From assembly GCA_964585635.1 (NCBI GenBank), contig CAZPEV010000020.1, positions 1-29,652 of the forward strand: 29,652 bases of DNA, read 5' to 3'. A program made the translations under genes and the position numbers. Positions 1 to 8,550 of this stretch are shown in pieces. How positions within the stretch are numbered: the first letter of the stretch is position 1; each line of letters begins with the position of its first letter. The notes beneath the pieces were generated by a model. The model ran no database searches and was not told the DNA's origin. It worked only from the letters and a program-made list of their open reading frames with translations. Source of the stretch: CAZPEV01 sp964585635. Its GTDB lineage: Bacteria > Zixibacteria > MSB-5A5 > GN15 > JAAZOE01.

Positions 1-1881
1 CTTGATCAATTTCTGGAAATAGTCCCGGGGTTTGGATAACGTGCCGGTGATGACAAACGTTTTACCGGCGATGGCCGCGATCTCTCTCCGGTCGCTGATA
101 AACGGCCGGAATTCGACCCCGCCTTCCCGCAGGCGGGCAATCATGGCGCGATTATTTCCATCGGCAAAGAAGGTGACGATCGCTTCGGCCAGGATCGGCC
201 CGATTCCGTCAATATCCTCCAAGTCGGAGGCGGCGATCTGCAGGAGCCGGTCTATCGTCCCCAAGCGCTCGGCCAAAAGAGCCGCGGCCGTCTCGCCGAT
301 GCCGGGAATTCCCAGCGCAAAGATGATATTCTGCAGCGCACGGGATTTCGACCGCCCGATGGCATCCAGAAGATTCTGCGCCCGCTTATCAGCCATCAAT
401 TCCAGCGGTAAGAGATCTTCTTTGGTCAGAAAGTAGATGTCGGCCGGGGAGTGGATGAGCTGCTTGTCGGTCAATTGCTGCGCCAGCTTGCCGCCCAACC
501 CCTCGATATCCATGCCACCTTTGCCGGCGAAGTGGAATATCCTCTCGACAATCTGAGCCGGGCAGGCGGGATTGATGCAGCGATGGGCCGCCTCGCCGGA
601 GGGGCGGTGAATCGGCTCGCCGCAGGATGGGCAACTCTTTGGAAAAGCCACCGTCTTTTCCTTGCCGGTTCGTCTTTCTGCAATGACGCCGACTACTTCC
701 GGAATTACATCGCCGGCCCGGCGGATAATGACTCTATCCCCGATACGTATGTCTTTGGCGAGCAACTCATCTTCATTGTGAAGCGACGCCCGCCTGACCT
801 CCACGCCGCCGACCCGCACCGGGCGCAATGCCGCCACCGGCGTGATAACGCCCGTCCGCCCCACCGAAAAGATAACCTCTTCAAGCACCGTCTCGGCGGT
901 CTCGGCCGCGAATTTCCAGGCGATCGCCCAGCGGGGTGCGCGACTGACCTGCCCCAGCCGAATCTGATCGGCCAGGCGGTTGACTTTTATCACTGAGCCA
1001 TCGATATCATAATCAAGATTGGGACGCATGCTGTTCAGTTGCTCGAACAGTCGCGCGACGTTGGAAACACCGCGAGCCACCTGAAGATGCTCGTTGACCA
1101 TGAATTTCTCCGAGCGCAAAAATTTCATCACATGGAAATGAGTTTCCAGGCCCGGAAGCTCCTGGTCCGATATGCCGTAGGCGTAGAACCTCAACGGGCG
1201 GGAGGCGGTGATGCGACTGTCGAGTTGACGGACCGAACCAGCCGCGGCGTTGCGCGGGTTCGCGAATGGTTCCAGCCCCATTTCCTCTTGTTGCCGATTC
1301 AATCGCTGAAATTCAGATCTGCGAAGAATCACCTCGCCGCGAATCTCGAGCAGGGGATACCGCCTGGCGGCTTTATCCGAAAGCCGGAGCGGGATGGAGC
1401 GGATGGTCTTGAGGTTGGAGGTGATATTTTCGCCGACGGAGCCGTCGCCCCTGGTCGACCCTATCGTCAATCGGCCCCGTTCATAAACCAGTTCGACCGC
1501 CAGACCGTCAAGCTTCGGCTCAAAGGTGTATTCGACCGCGGTCGCTTCCGGTAACCCGAGGCCGCCGCGAACGCGGCGGTCAAAATCGGCAAACTCCTCG
1601 GCGGTGGTGACCTTTTGCAGCGACAACATCTGCACCCGGTGCGGCGCCGGCTCGAACTTCTCCGACGGCGGCGCGCCCACTCTTTGCGACGGCGAATCGG
1701 CAGTCACCAGCGCCGGGTAGGTCTTTTCGATCTCCAGGAGCCGGTCAAAGAGGCGGTCGTATCCGGCGTCGCAGATCAGTGGGGAGTCGAGAACATAGTA
1801 TTGATCGTTATGCTTCTCGATTTCGGCCCGAAGCCGCGCCAATTCCTCGCGGATCTTTGATGGAACCTGCTTGGCCGTCAT
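1..1881 (-). CDS. ligA: NAD-dependent DNA ligase LigA, 3' end cut by window edge
   Basis: Seals nicks in duplex DNA using NAD+ in replication and repair. The reading frame is open for 627 codons from ATG at 1881 to the window edge. The start is MTAKQVPSKIREEL, followed by the Ia-like HNDQYYVLDSP segment. The adenylation motif EPKLDG has its lysine at residue 123. Further on are the nucleotidyltransferase and OB regions, a four-Cys zinc finger (CPSCGEPIH ... CINPACPAQ), helix-hairpin-helix repeats (GIPGIGETAA, DIDGIGPILAEA) and the start of the BRCT domain (FVITGTLSKPRDYFQKL) at the edge. Usual length is about 670 residues, so only the last part of BRCT is missing. It starts about 42 bases after the dnaE2-like stop on the same strand, so it may be co-transcribed with the translesion genes. 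The Shine-Dalgarno is weak (AAGGGTG, rather far from ATG). Identification is certain; the operon link is inferred. Confidence 0.97.
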   Translation of the reverse strand, partial: MTAKQVPSKIREELARLRAEIEKHNDQYYVLDSPLICDAGYDRLFDRLLEIEKTYPALVTADSPSQRVGAPPSEKFEPAPHRVQMLSLQKVTTAEEFADFDRRVRGGLGLPEATAVEYTFEPKLDGLAVELVYERGRLTIGSTRGDGSVGENITSNLKTIRSIPLRLSDKAARRYPLLEIRGEVILRRSEFQRLNRQQEEMGLEPFANPRNAAAGSVRQLDSRITASRPLRFYAYGISDQELPGLETHFHVMKFLRSEKFMVNEHLQVARGVSNVARLFEQLNSMRPNLDYDIDGSVIKVNRLADQIRLGQVSRAPRWAIAWKFAAETAETVLEEVIFSVGRTGVITPVAALRPVRVGGVEVRRASLHNEDELLAKDIRIGDRVIIRRAGDVIPEVVGVIAERRTGKEKTVAFPKSCPSCGEPIHRPSGEAAHRCINPACPAQIVERIFHFAGKGGMDIEGLGGKLAQQLTDKQLIHSPADIYFLTKEDLLPLELMADKRAQNLLDAIGRSKSRALQNIIFALGIPGIGETAAALLAERLGTIDRLLQIAASDLEDIDGIGPILAEAIVTFFADGNNRAMIARLREGGVEFRPFISDRREIAAIAGKTFVITGTLSKPRDYFQKLIK

Positions 1882-1923
1882 GGGTCAAATCTACACCCTT
1901 ATATTGGCCACGTCAACATCAAC

Positions 1924-4900
1924 TCAGAGGTATGGCTTTTCGGGAAGCCCGGTCGGCGCGGGCGAAATTGTTTCGCCGATTATCGCCACCGTGCCGCCAT
2001 CGCGATTGACGACGCCGTCGATATGCAGGAAGCGATATTGCCGGACCAGTTCCGCGTATTCCTTGTATTTGGCGGGGAAGAGGACAACCTCGAAGGTGGC
2101 CTCCATGTCCTCCCACGCGGTTCTGGCGTGGAGCGGTCTCGGAAAGACCATCGCTTCCTTCTTCTCCCGCGTTTTGATCCGCTTGATATCGGCCAGCCAG
2201 CCATCGACTGCAATCGGGGCGCCGTTTTCCCTTTCCCATGCCAATGGTGTGGGGCGATAGGCGGGGAACAGCGCCAGCGGATGGTCGCCGGCCGGAAAAC
2301 CCAGAATCTCCTGTTCATACCGAAACCGCTCCATGGGGGTTAAATTTGCCAGGCGGGGAAGTCGGCGGGCCTGAGGAACGATGAGCTGACCGGCAAACAT
2401 ATCGGTCGCGGGGCGGGCGTGACCATTATCCGCCGCGGCCAGGCGTGTTCCCCGCTTCGCGGCCAGCCGCAGACGCCAAAGAAGCAGGGGTCGGTTCGGC
2501 TCGACGCCGTCGAACGCCCCCACCTTGACCAGATTTTCCGCCTCGGCTGCGGAGAGGCGCACGCGGGCCAGGAAATCATCGAATGATACGAACGGCCGCG
2601 CGGCCAGGATCTGCCCGATGGTACTCTGCGGCAAATCCTTGACCCGTCCCAGGCCGACATAAAGGCGATTGCCGTCCAGCGACTCATCGACCTCACTCCG
2701 GTTGATGTCAGGCGGCCGAACGTCAAGACCCAGGCGGCGCGCCTCGGCGATATAGACCGAGGCCGGATAATACCCGCCCCCGTTGTTCAGCACGGCCTGC
2801 ATGAAAATGGCCGGATAATGCGTCTTGAAGTAGGCCGATTGGTACGCCAGATAGCCATAGGTGGCGGCGTGGGCCTTGCAGAAACCGAAGCCGGCGAAAA
2901 GGCTGAGGAGATGAAAGATATCGGAGGCAGTCGCGTCCGACACCCCATTTTTTGCGGCTCCCCGAATGAATCGTTCCCGCAGGTGGGTGTAGTCGGTATC
3001 ATGGCGTCCCTTGGTAATCGCTCGCCGGAGAAGGTCGGCGGCCGGGAGATTAAAACCGGCGACGTCGCGGGCGCACAGCAGAACCTGCTCCTGGTAGATG
3101 AAGACGCCGAAGGTATCTCGCAGGATTGACTCCAGGAGCGGGTGCGGATAGGCGACCGCGGCGCCCCCATGATGACGCTCCAGGAAGGCCTTCTTCATGC
3201 CGGAGTCGGAGGCTCCGGGGCGGATCAGCGCCAGGGCCAGCGTGACATCGTCCAGGTGAGTCGGCCGCAAGTCCCGCAGCAGCGCCCGCAATCCGGGGGA
3301 TTCGATCTGGAAAACGCCGATCGTTTTTCCCGACTGAAGCAGCCGATAGGTCGCCGGATCATCATCCGGCACGGCGAACGGTTTCTTCGCTGGGTCGCTG
3401 ACCTGCCGTTGACAGTCGACGATCACCGCCTGGCCCCGTTGTCCGAGAATATCGACCTTGACGAGACCGAATTTCTCCGCCTGATACATGTCGCACTGGG
3501 TGACGACGATTCCCTTGGCGGCCCATTCGAGCGCCACATAATCGGTCAACGGGGCGGGGGTAATCACGATTCCACCGGGATGAATCCCCAGGTGGCGCGG
3601 GAAGCCATCGAGGCGGACGGCTTCTCTGATTATTGGCCCGTAGCGTTCCAAATCAATCGTTGCCCGCGAGGCCGGGGGGAGCTTTCGCAGGGCCTGGGCG
3701 ATTTCATGAGGGTCGGCGCCGTACGGCAGCCGCTTGGCCAAACGGTCGATTTCATCCGGCGGCAGGCCGTGCGCCTTGGCGACTTCCCGCACCGCCAGAC
3801 GGGCGCGAAAGCGGGTATAGCTGGCGATCATGGCGGTCCGCTCGCGGCCGTATTGCTCATACACGTAATTCAGAACATCATCCCGCCGGCGCCAGTCGAT
3901 ATCCAGGTCGATATCAGGGGGATCGGAGCGAGCCTCGTTGAGAAAGCGTTCGAAATACAAACTTTCGCGGATAGGGTCGACCTGTGTGATTCCCAGGGCA
4001 AAGGCGGTCAGCGATCCGGCCGCCGATCCCCGCCCCACGACCGGAATTCCGTTTTGATGACAGTGATCGATGATGCCGGCCACAATTAAAAAGTAATCGA
4101 CGAACCCGGTCCGGTCTATCACCTCCGCTTCGAAATCAAGTCGGGCCTGATATGCGGCCGGGATCGGATTCCGTTTCTCCCTCAGCCCCGACAGCGCCTT
4201 GTGGCGCAGAAGCGCGGCATGATCAGGTTGGGCATCGGGAAACGACGGCAGCAGATTCTTTCGCTCGGGAAAGGTCAACCGGCAGCGTCGGGCCAGCGCC
4301 AATCCCTTGACAACCGCCTCCGGCATCTGAGCAAATCGTTTCTGCATATCCGCATTAGCGGGGAAGCAACCGTCGGGCCGGTCGTGCATCGTATCAGGTA
4401 GATTATCGATTAAGACTCCGGCATCGATAGCTCTCAGCAGCAGGTGAGTCTGATAATCGTCGCGGGCGATGAAGCTGACGGTCGGGTCGGCCACCGGGTG
4501 GACGGCCTGCTCCTGCATGACGTTGTACAGGCGGCGTGATTCATCTCCCTGCACCGACCAGAAGAGGCTGGCGCCGAAGATTTCTCTCAGTGCCGATAGG
4601 TGAGCGGCGTCGGCGATCAGGCAGAAGAGATCATGATGGCAACGCGCCAGCTTCTCGGCCGAGACGCTACCCTCCAACTGCCGGGCCGTGACCAGGCGGC
4701 AGAGGTTCTGATAGCCGGCATGGCTTTGGGCGATCAGATGCAGTTTTCCCAGCCCCGTCGACAGCCGGACACCGACGAGGGGGACGATGCCGGCGTCGCG
4801 GCAGAGATGATAGAAATCGATGGCGCCATAGAGATTGTCGTCGTCGGCCAATCCCAGATATTCCAGGCCGTCCTGCCCCGCCCGCTTCACCAACTGTTCC

Positions 4901-4962
4901 GGGGAGGCGGTGCCCCAGAGCAGGGAAAAGTTACTGCGACAACCCGGGAGTGCGAAGTTCAT
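1924..4962 (-). CDS. dnaE2: Error-prone DNA polymerase III alpha subunit, DnaE2/ImuC-like
   Basis: C-family DNA polymerase of 1012 residues, the length of DnaE2/ImuC rather than the ~1160 of replicative DnaE1. Order of domains: PHP domain (about 1-200), catalytic palm/fingers (about 270-700), helix-hairpin-helix region (about 720-830) and C-terminal OB fold (about 900-1005). The palm aspartates are visible in PPDIDLDIDW (D350, D352), and a third lies in VKVDILGQRG. The GRGSAAGS loop is intact. The PHP domain looks metal-free: the usual HLHxHS is replaced by LPGCRSNFSLLWG and the TDH motif by ADDDN. The start overlaps the end of the upstream dinB-type gene by 32 bases, which suggests coupled translation. 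In known ImuABC-type systems this polymerase extends past lesions with a Y-family partner. The subfamily assignment rests on length, PHP form and neighbour. Confidence 0.9.
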   Translation of the reverse strand: MNFALPGCRSNFSLLWGTASPEQLVKRAGQDGLEYLGLADDDNLYGAIDFYHLCRDAGIVPLVGVRLSTGLGKLHLIAQSHAGYQNLCRLVTARQLEGSVSAEKLARCHHDLFCLIADAAHLSALREIFGASLFWSVQGDESRRLYNVMQEQAVHPVADPTVSFIARDDYQTHLLLRAIDAGVLIDNLPDTMHDRPDGCFPANADMQKRFAQMPEAVVKGLALARRCRLTFPERKNLLPSFPDAQPDHAALLRHKALSGLREKRNPIPAAYQARLDFEAEVIDRTGFVDYFLIVAGIIDHCHQNGIPVVGRGSAAGSLTAFALGITQVDPIRESLYFERFLNEARSDPPDIDLDIDWRRRDDVLNYVYEQYGRERTAMIASYTRFRARLAVREVAKAHGLPPDEIDRLAKRLPYGADPHEIAQALRKLPPASRATIDLERYGPIIREAVRLDGFPRHLGIHPGGIVITPAPLTDYVALEWAAKGIVVTQCDMYQAEKFGLVKVDILGQRGQAVIVDCQRQVSDPAKKPFAVPDDDPATYRLLQSGKTIGVFQIESPGLRALLRDLRPTHLDDVTLALALIRPGASDSGMKKAFLERHHGGAAVAYPHPLLESILRDTFGVFIYQEQVLLCARDVAGFNLPAADLLRRAITKGRHDTDYTHLRERFIRGAAKNGVSDATASDIFHLLSLFAGFGFCKAHAATYGYLAYQSAYFKTHYPAIFMQAVLNNGGGYYPASVYIAEARRLGLDVRPPDINRSEVDESLDGNRLYVGLGRVKDLPQSTIGQILAARPFVSFDDFLARVRLSAAEAENLVKVGAFDGVEPNRPLLLWRLRLAAKRGTRLAAADNGHARPATDMFAGQLIVPQARRLPRLANLTPMERFRYEQEILGFPAGDHPLALFPAYRPTPLAWERENGAPIAVDGWLADIKRIKTREKKEAMVFPRPLHARTAWEDMEATFEVVLFPAKYKEYAELVRQYRFLHIDGVVNRDGGTVAIIGETISPAPTGLPEKPYL

Positions 4963-6145
4963 AACCCGTGGCCTTGGTGCGATAGAGGTCGTTGAGCGCG
5001 ATGGTCCGCCCGGTGGTGATGGCCGGAAAACCGAACTGCGCGCGGATACGGTCGAGGCTGTCCAACAGGCGCTGGTCCTTCTCCGTGCGGTCGAGGATGA
5101 ATGATTCGCCGTGCAGCGCGTTCTTGAGGCCGGTCAGCGTCACGCCGACCAGTCGTATCCCCAGGCGCCGCCGATGGAGGGTGGCAAACATGGCTTGAAC
5201 ATGCCGGTAAAATATCTTTTCGTCCCAGGAGGGGGGATTGACGGCCGTCTGTCCCTCGACCTGCTCGAAATCGCCGTAGCGGAATTTGATGGTCAGCCCC
5301 GCGGCCTTCTTGTGCAGATGCCGCAGGCGGCGACAGGCCCGTTCGAGGAGATAGTAGAAATGGCCAAGCAGCAGCGAGGAATCGGTGATGTCGGTGGCCA
5401 ATCCGGTCTCGCGGCTGACGGAGCGGACGGCGGTGAAGTCGCGGATCAGGGGGCCATCGCGCCCGACGGCATAGGCGGCGAATTTGCGGCCATTCTGTCC
5501 GAAGAGGGTCACCAGATACTCCTCCGGAATCTGCTGCAGATCACCGATGGTTTTGATCCCCATCTCGTTCAGGACGCGCCGATAGGTGCGCCCGATGCCG
5601 GGGATCTTCTCCACCGGCAACGGAGCCAGGAATGTCCGTTCCTCGCCTGCCGCGATAATCAACAAATTGTCCGGCTTGGTGATCTCCGAGGCGATCTTGG
5701 CTATCACCCGTGACGATCCGATCCCGACCGAGGTCGAAAGGCCGAGTACTTGGCGGACGGTCTGTTTCAACCGTCGCGCCAACTGCAGCGGTGTCCCCAG
5801 TCTTCGCTCCAGCCCGGTGATTTCCAGGCAGGCCTCATCCGGGGATATCTTGTCAACGCGAGGGGCATGCTCCCGCAGGATGGCCAGGAACCGTTCGGAA
5901 TATTGCTCATAGGTGAGCCAGTCTCCCCGGATAAAGACGCCGTCCGGGACCATCCGGGCCGCCTCGCGAAGCGACATGCCGAGCCTGATTCCTCGGGCAC
6001 GGGCCTCATAGCTGGGGCAGTAGACGATCCCCCGGTCATCCTTAAGCCCGCCGACCATCACCGGCCGGCCGACCAGGCTGCGGTTAATCGATTGTTCCAC
6101 GGCGGCCAGGAAGGCGTCGACGTCGATGTATAAATAGGTTGCCAT
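4931..6145 (-). CDS. dinB: Y-family translesion DNA polymerase (DinB/Pol IV type)
   Basis: Translesion polymerase of 404 residues. The start at 6145 (MATYLYIDVDAFLAAVEQ) is preferred over an in-frame start at 6172. It has GGGGTG just upstream, gives the normal family N-terminus, and leaves the candidate operator at 6168-6181 outside the gene. Catalytic carboxylates are present: D8 in YIDVDAF, and D103/E104 in SPDEACLE (usual form SIDEAYLD). This differs from ImuB, which lacks them. Position 13, normally the aromatic steric gate (Phe13 in E. coli DinB), is Leu here. The palm/fingers region is followed by a thumb with helix-hairpin-helix (VEKIPGIGRTYRRVL) and a little-finger domain (about 235-350). 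I see no QLxLF-type clamp-binding motif near the C-terminus, which ends YELRTPGLSQ. It overlaps the downstream dnaE2-like gene. No imuA or lexA gene is visible beside it. Confidence 0.93.
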   Translation of the reverse strand: MATYLYIDVDAFLAAVEQSINRSLVGRPVMVGGLKDDRGIVYCPSYEARARGIRLGMSLREAARMVPDGVFIRGDWLTYEQYSERFLAILREHAPRVDKISPDEACLEITGLERRLGTPLQLARRLKQTVRQVLGLSTSVGIGSSRVIAKIASEITKPDNLLIIAAGEERTFLAPLPVEKIPGIGRTYRRVLNEMGIKTIGDLQQIPEEYLVTLFGQNGRKFAAYAVGRDGPLIRDFTAVRSVSRETGLATDITDSSLLLGHFYYLLERACRRLRHLHKKAAGLTIKFRYGDFEQVEGQTAVNPPSWDEKIFYRHVQAMFATLHRRRLGIRLVGVTLTGLKNALHGESFILDRTEKDQRLLDSLDRIRAQFGFPAITTGRTIALNDLYRTKATGYELRTPGLSQ

Positions 6146-6167
6146 CACCCCGATAATACGGCCTACC

Positions 6168-6181
6168 TGCACAAATGTACA
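6168..6181 (-). promoter_or_regulatory. Candidate LexA (SOS) operator before dinB-dnaE2
   Basis: The sequence TGCACAAATGTACA is a near-perfect inverted repeat with arms TGCAC and GTACA around four bases, with one mismatch between the arms. It lies 22-36 bases upstream of the preferred dinB start. The form matches, to one base, the TGCNC-N4-GTGCA LexA box I recall for Fibrobacter succinogenes, a member of the FCB group. Position and target genes fit SOS control. The assignment is inference because no lexA gene is in the window. Confidence 0.45.
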
Positions 6182-6224
6182 TCACATTCTGAGGCCGGGC
6201 CGACAAGGTCTTCCCGGTAATCCG

Positions 6225-6253
6225 TTGACAATTCCGGCGGTGTGCGGTATCGT
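6225..6253 (+). promoter_or_regulatory. Sigma-70-like promoter for the 6295 radical SAM gene
   Basis: A perfect -35 TTGACA (6225-6230) is followed by a 17-base spacer and a -10-like TATCGT (6248-6253), about 42 bases before the radical SAM start. The intergenic region 6146-6294 is shared with the divergent dinB gene. Confidence 0.6.
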
Positions 6254-6294
6254 GCTCCATCGGGAAGGCGGCGCCAAATGCCTAAAGGTAAGGC

Positions 6295-7674
6295 ATGACT
6301 GAGAGATTGAAACCGTCGAAGTACAATCATTTTGTCCCCGGCAGCGACGGGAACTGGTTGGCGTTCAACGCCATGCTTTGCGGATTGGCGGAGCTGGACG
6401 AGGCCACCTATCATCAGGTACTGCGCCTGGTCGCGGGGGCGACACCCAAAGAAGCCGGCGTTTCCGATGACGTTTTGGAGAATCTCAAAGCCGGCGGCTT
6501 TCTGGTCGACAGCGAGATGGATGAAGTCAAGGCCGTGCGGGCGCACCATTACCGGGTCCGTTTCGCGCCGACCGGATTCAGCCTGACGGTCGTGCCGACC
6601 TATGCCTGTAACTTCGGCTGTATCTATTGCTACGAAAACCCCGGTCTGCGGGCGATGCCGGCCGAACAGGGATCGGTCATGTCGGAGGACATGTGCGCCA
6701 ACGTGGTGGCGCTGGGCCGTCAGCGAGTGTCGGCGAATGATTCATTGCACGTCACCTGGTACGGCGGTGAACCGCTGATCGGGAAGAAGGTCATCGGATC
6801 GCTGTCGGAACAGTTAATGGCCGTATGCCGGGAAAAGAACAGTTCCTATCACGCCGCCATCGTGACCAACGGGTATCTGCTGGACGAAGAAAATCTACGC
6901 TTTCTCCGTGATTGCCGGGTCTCATTCGTGCAGATCACGATTGACGGCCCTCGGGACGTCCATGACGGGCGCCGGCCGCTGCGATCGGGTCGCGCGACCT
7001 ATGACACGATCATGGCGAATATCGGCCGGATTCCGGCCGATTACCCGATGCATCTCTCCATCCGGATCAACATTGACCGCGACAACGCCGACCGGGTGCC
7101 GGAGTTGTTCGATGATTTCCGAGAGATGAAACTGCACGAGAGGCCCAACGTGTCCTTCAATTTCGGGCATACCGCCCATTACGGTTCCTGCTCGGCCGGC
7201 TCGCTGAACTGCATGGCGACCGAGGAATTTTCGGAATTCATCGTCAAGGCTTTCAAGACCGGGATCGACTATGGGTTTCGAGTGGCAATTCTGCCGTCGA
7301 CCAACTTATCCGGCTGCGGCGCGGTCGGCCTGAGCAATGCCCTGATCGAGCCGAACGGCAACGTGCAGACCTGCTGGGTCACGGTTGGAGCCGATGAGAA
7401 AAGCGTCGGCCTGTTGACGGCCGACGGCATCGTGTACAACCATCGTCAGGCCAGATGGCTGGGCTGGGACCCGTTCGCCGGCGAATGCGAAGCCTGCTCT
7501 GTACTTCCGATCTGCATGGGCGGGTGTCCCAACAAGGCGTTATTTCGTGACGACGGCGCCGGGGAAAGTGGAAATGTCTGCACCTGGTGGAAGTATGACC
7601 TGAAACCGATGCTGACCGTTGCGCGCTATGCCCAGGAGCACGGCCTTTTGGCGCTTCCCGGACGGAGCGGCTGA
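6295..7674 (+). CDS. Radical SAM/SPASM peptide maturase (copy 1)
   Basis: 459-residue cytoplasmic radical SAM enzyme that probably modifies a ribosomal peptide. The N-terminal domain (about 1-90, starting KPSKYNHFVPGSDGNWLAFN) resembles the small recognition-like domain common to such maturases. The radical SAM core starts with CNFGCIYC (C105, C109, C112). A WYGGEPL motif, ITIDGP and RINIDRDNADR follow. The SPASM domain carries cysteines in GCGAVGLSN, VQTCWV, CEACSVLPICMGGCP and VCTWWKYDL, enough for two auxiliary clusters. It is a clear paralogue of the protein at 9634-11013: same length, the same KPS-YN start, and the same LPICMGGCP and WKY-L ends. AAAGGTAAGG lies just before ATG. I found no convincing precursor peptide gene right next to it, so its substrate may be the peptide at 11234-11335 or lie elsewhere. 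Fold assignment is sure; the reaction is unknown. Confidence 0.92.
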   Translation: MTERLKPSKYNHFVPGSDGNWLAFNAMLCGLAELDEATYHQVLRLVAGATPKEAGVSDDVLENLKAGGFLVDSEMDEVKAVRAHHYRVRFAPTGFSLTVVPTYACNFGCIYCYENPGLRAMPAEQGSVMSEDMCANVVALGRQRVSANDSLHVTWYGGEPLIGKKVIGSLSEQLMAVCREKNSSYHAAIVTNGYLLDEENLRFLRDCRVSFVQITIDGPRDVHDGRRPLRSGRATYDTIMANIGRIPADYPMHLSIRINIDRDNADRVPELFDDFREMKLHERPNVSFNFGHTAHYGSCSAGSLNCMATEEFSEFIVKAFKTGIDYGFRVAILPSTNLSGCGAVGLSNALIEPNGNVQTCWVTVGADEKSVGLLTADGIVYNHRQARWLGWDPFAGECEACSVLPICMGGCPNKALFRDDGAGESGNVCTWWKYDLKPMLTVARYAQEHGLLALPGRSG

Positions 7675-7924
7675 GGGTAACCGCGCTTCCACCTGTAATT
7701 CGCAGCACCGAGAAGGCCATCATTTTGTTCCCGTAGACGGACCGGCCGGATCATACTTGCCGTCACCCCGACGGCGTCGGCGACGCCGTTGAATGGCATC
7801 TCGCAGACAATTGGCATCATCCTCTCAGCCGCAGCCGGTGACAGGGGAAATCCGCTATGGGCCGGGCGGTTTTTGGATTATATTGGATGCTTGCGAAAAG
7901 AAGCCGCCGACTGGAGAGGAGACG

Positions 7925-8527
7925 ATGAAGAGCTTTCCCGTTGAGTTTGAGTCCCGAAAAGAGATTCTGTTTTTCCCGGGCAAGCCGGAACGGTTTGTCG
8001 GCGATATATTGGAGGTCGGCCCCGGCCGGGGTGATTTCCTTCTTTCAGTAGCCGCGCAATGTCCCGACAAGATCGTGGTCGGCATCGAGCTGGGAAGGAT
8101 ACGCTATTACAAGCTTGTTCCACGGATCGAACGGCAGCGCCTGTCGAATATCCTTTTGCTTCAGGGGAACGCCCGCATCGCCCTCCCGCGCTTCTTTCCC
8201 GGAGGAACCTTCGAGAAGATATACGTCCTTTTTCCCGATCCCTGGCCCAAGAAGCGGCATGTCCCTCTGCGGTTAATGTCCGTTGAATTTATTACTTTGC
8301 TGGCGGACATGCTGCGCCCGAACGGCGAGCTGTTGACCGCGACCGATTTTTGGCCCTATGCTTCATGGGTGGTCGACAACGCCCGGGCGGTGGCAGCCCT
8401 GAGGAATATGGGGACACCGTCCTTCGTCACCAGTGACGAAATTCCCTATTATAATCCGACCTTTTACGAGCAAAAGTGGCGCGGCGAGGGGCGGGCCATT
8501 TACTACCTGCGCTTCAGAAAAATCTGA
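7925..8527 (+). CDS. trmB: tRNA (guanine-N7)-methyltransferase TrmB
   Basis: Transfers a methyl group from SAM to N7 of G46 in the variable loop of tRNAs. 200 residues from ATG 7925, chosen because GGAGAGGAG sits directly upstream; the open frame begins further up at 7793 without such a signal. Motifs: SAM-binding ILEVGPGRGDFLL (about 27-39), VVGIELGRIRYYK, LLQGNA, and the family signature LFPDPWPKKRH near residue 105. TDFWPYASW and a C-terminal YNPTFYEQKWRGEGR close the protein. Length is normal for the family. It converges on the minus-strand radical SAM gene that ends at 8551, leaving only 23 bases, and I see no terminator between them. As a housekeeping gene it is probably unrelated to the peptide genes around it. 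Confidence 0.95.
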   Translation: MKSFPVEFESRKEILFFPGKPERFVGDILEVGPGRGDFLLSVAAQCPDKIVVGIELGRIRYYKLVPRIERQRLSNILLLQGNARIALPRFFPGGTFEKIYVLFPDPWPKKRHVPLRLMSVEFITLLADMLRPNGELLTATDFWPYASWVVDNARAVAALRNMGTPSFVTSDEIPYYNPTFYEQKWRGEGRAIYYLRFRKI

Positions 8528-8550
8528 TCCTCGGCCGTCGGGGAGAGGGC

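Noticed and set aside
3142..4089. Plus-strand 315-codon frame
   Set aside because: Antisense shadow of the DnaE2-like polymerase, typical of GC-rich coding DNA.
7626..7820. Minus-strand 64-codon frame (MMPIVCEMPF...) after the first maturase, considered as its missing precursor
   Set aside because: It runs antisense into the end of the maturase, its ribosome binding site is too close to the start, and it has no Cys/aromatic core.
7857..7928. 23-codon open frame with AGGGGA upstream, overlapping the trmB start by ATGA
   Set aside because: It could be a leader peptide, but the sequence is short and basic without features of a precursor, and the spacing signal alone is weak evidence.
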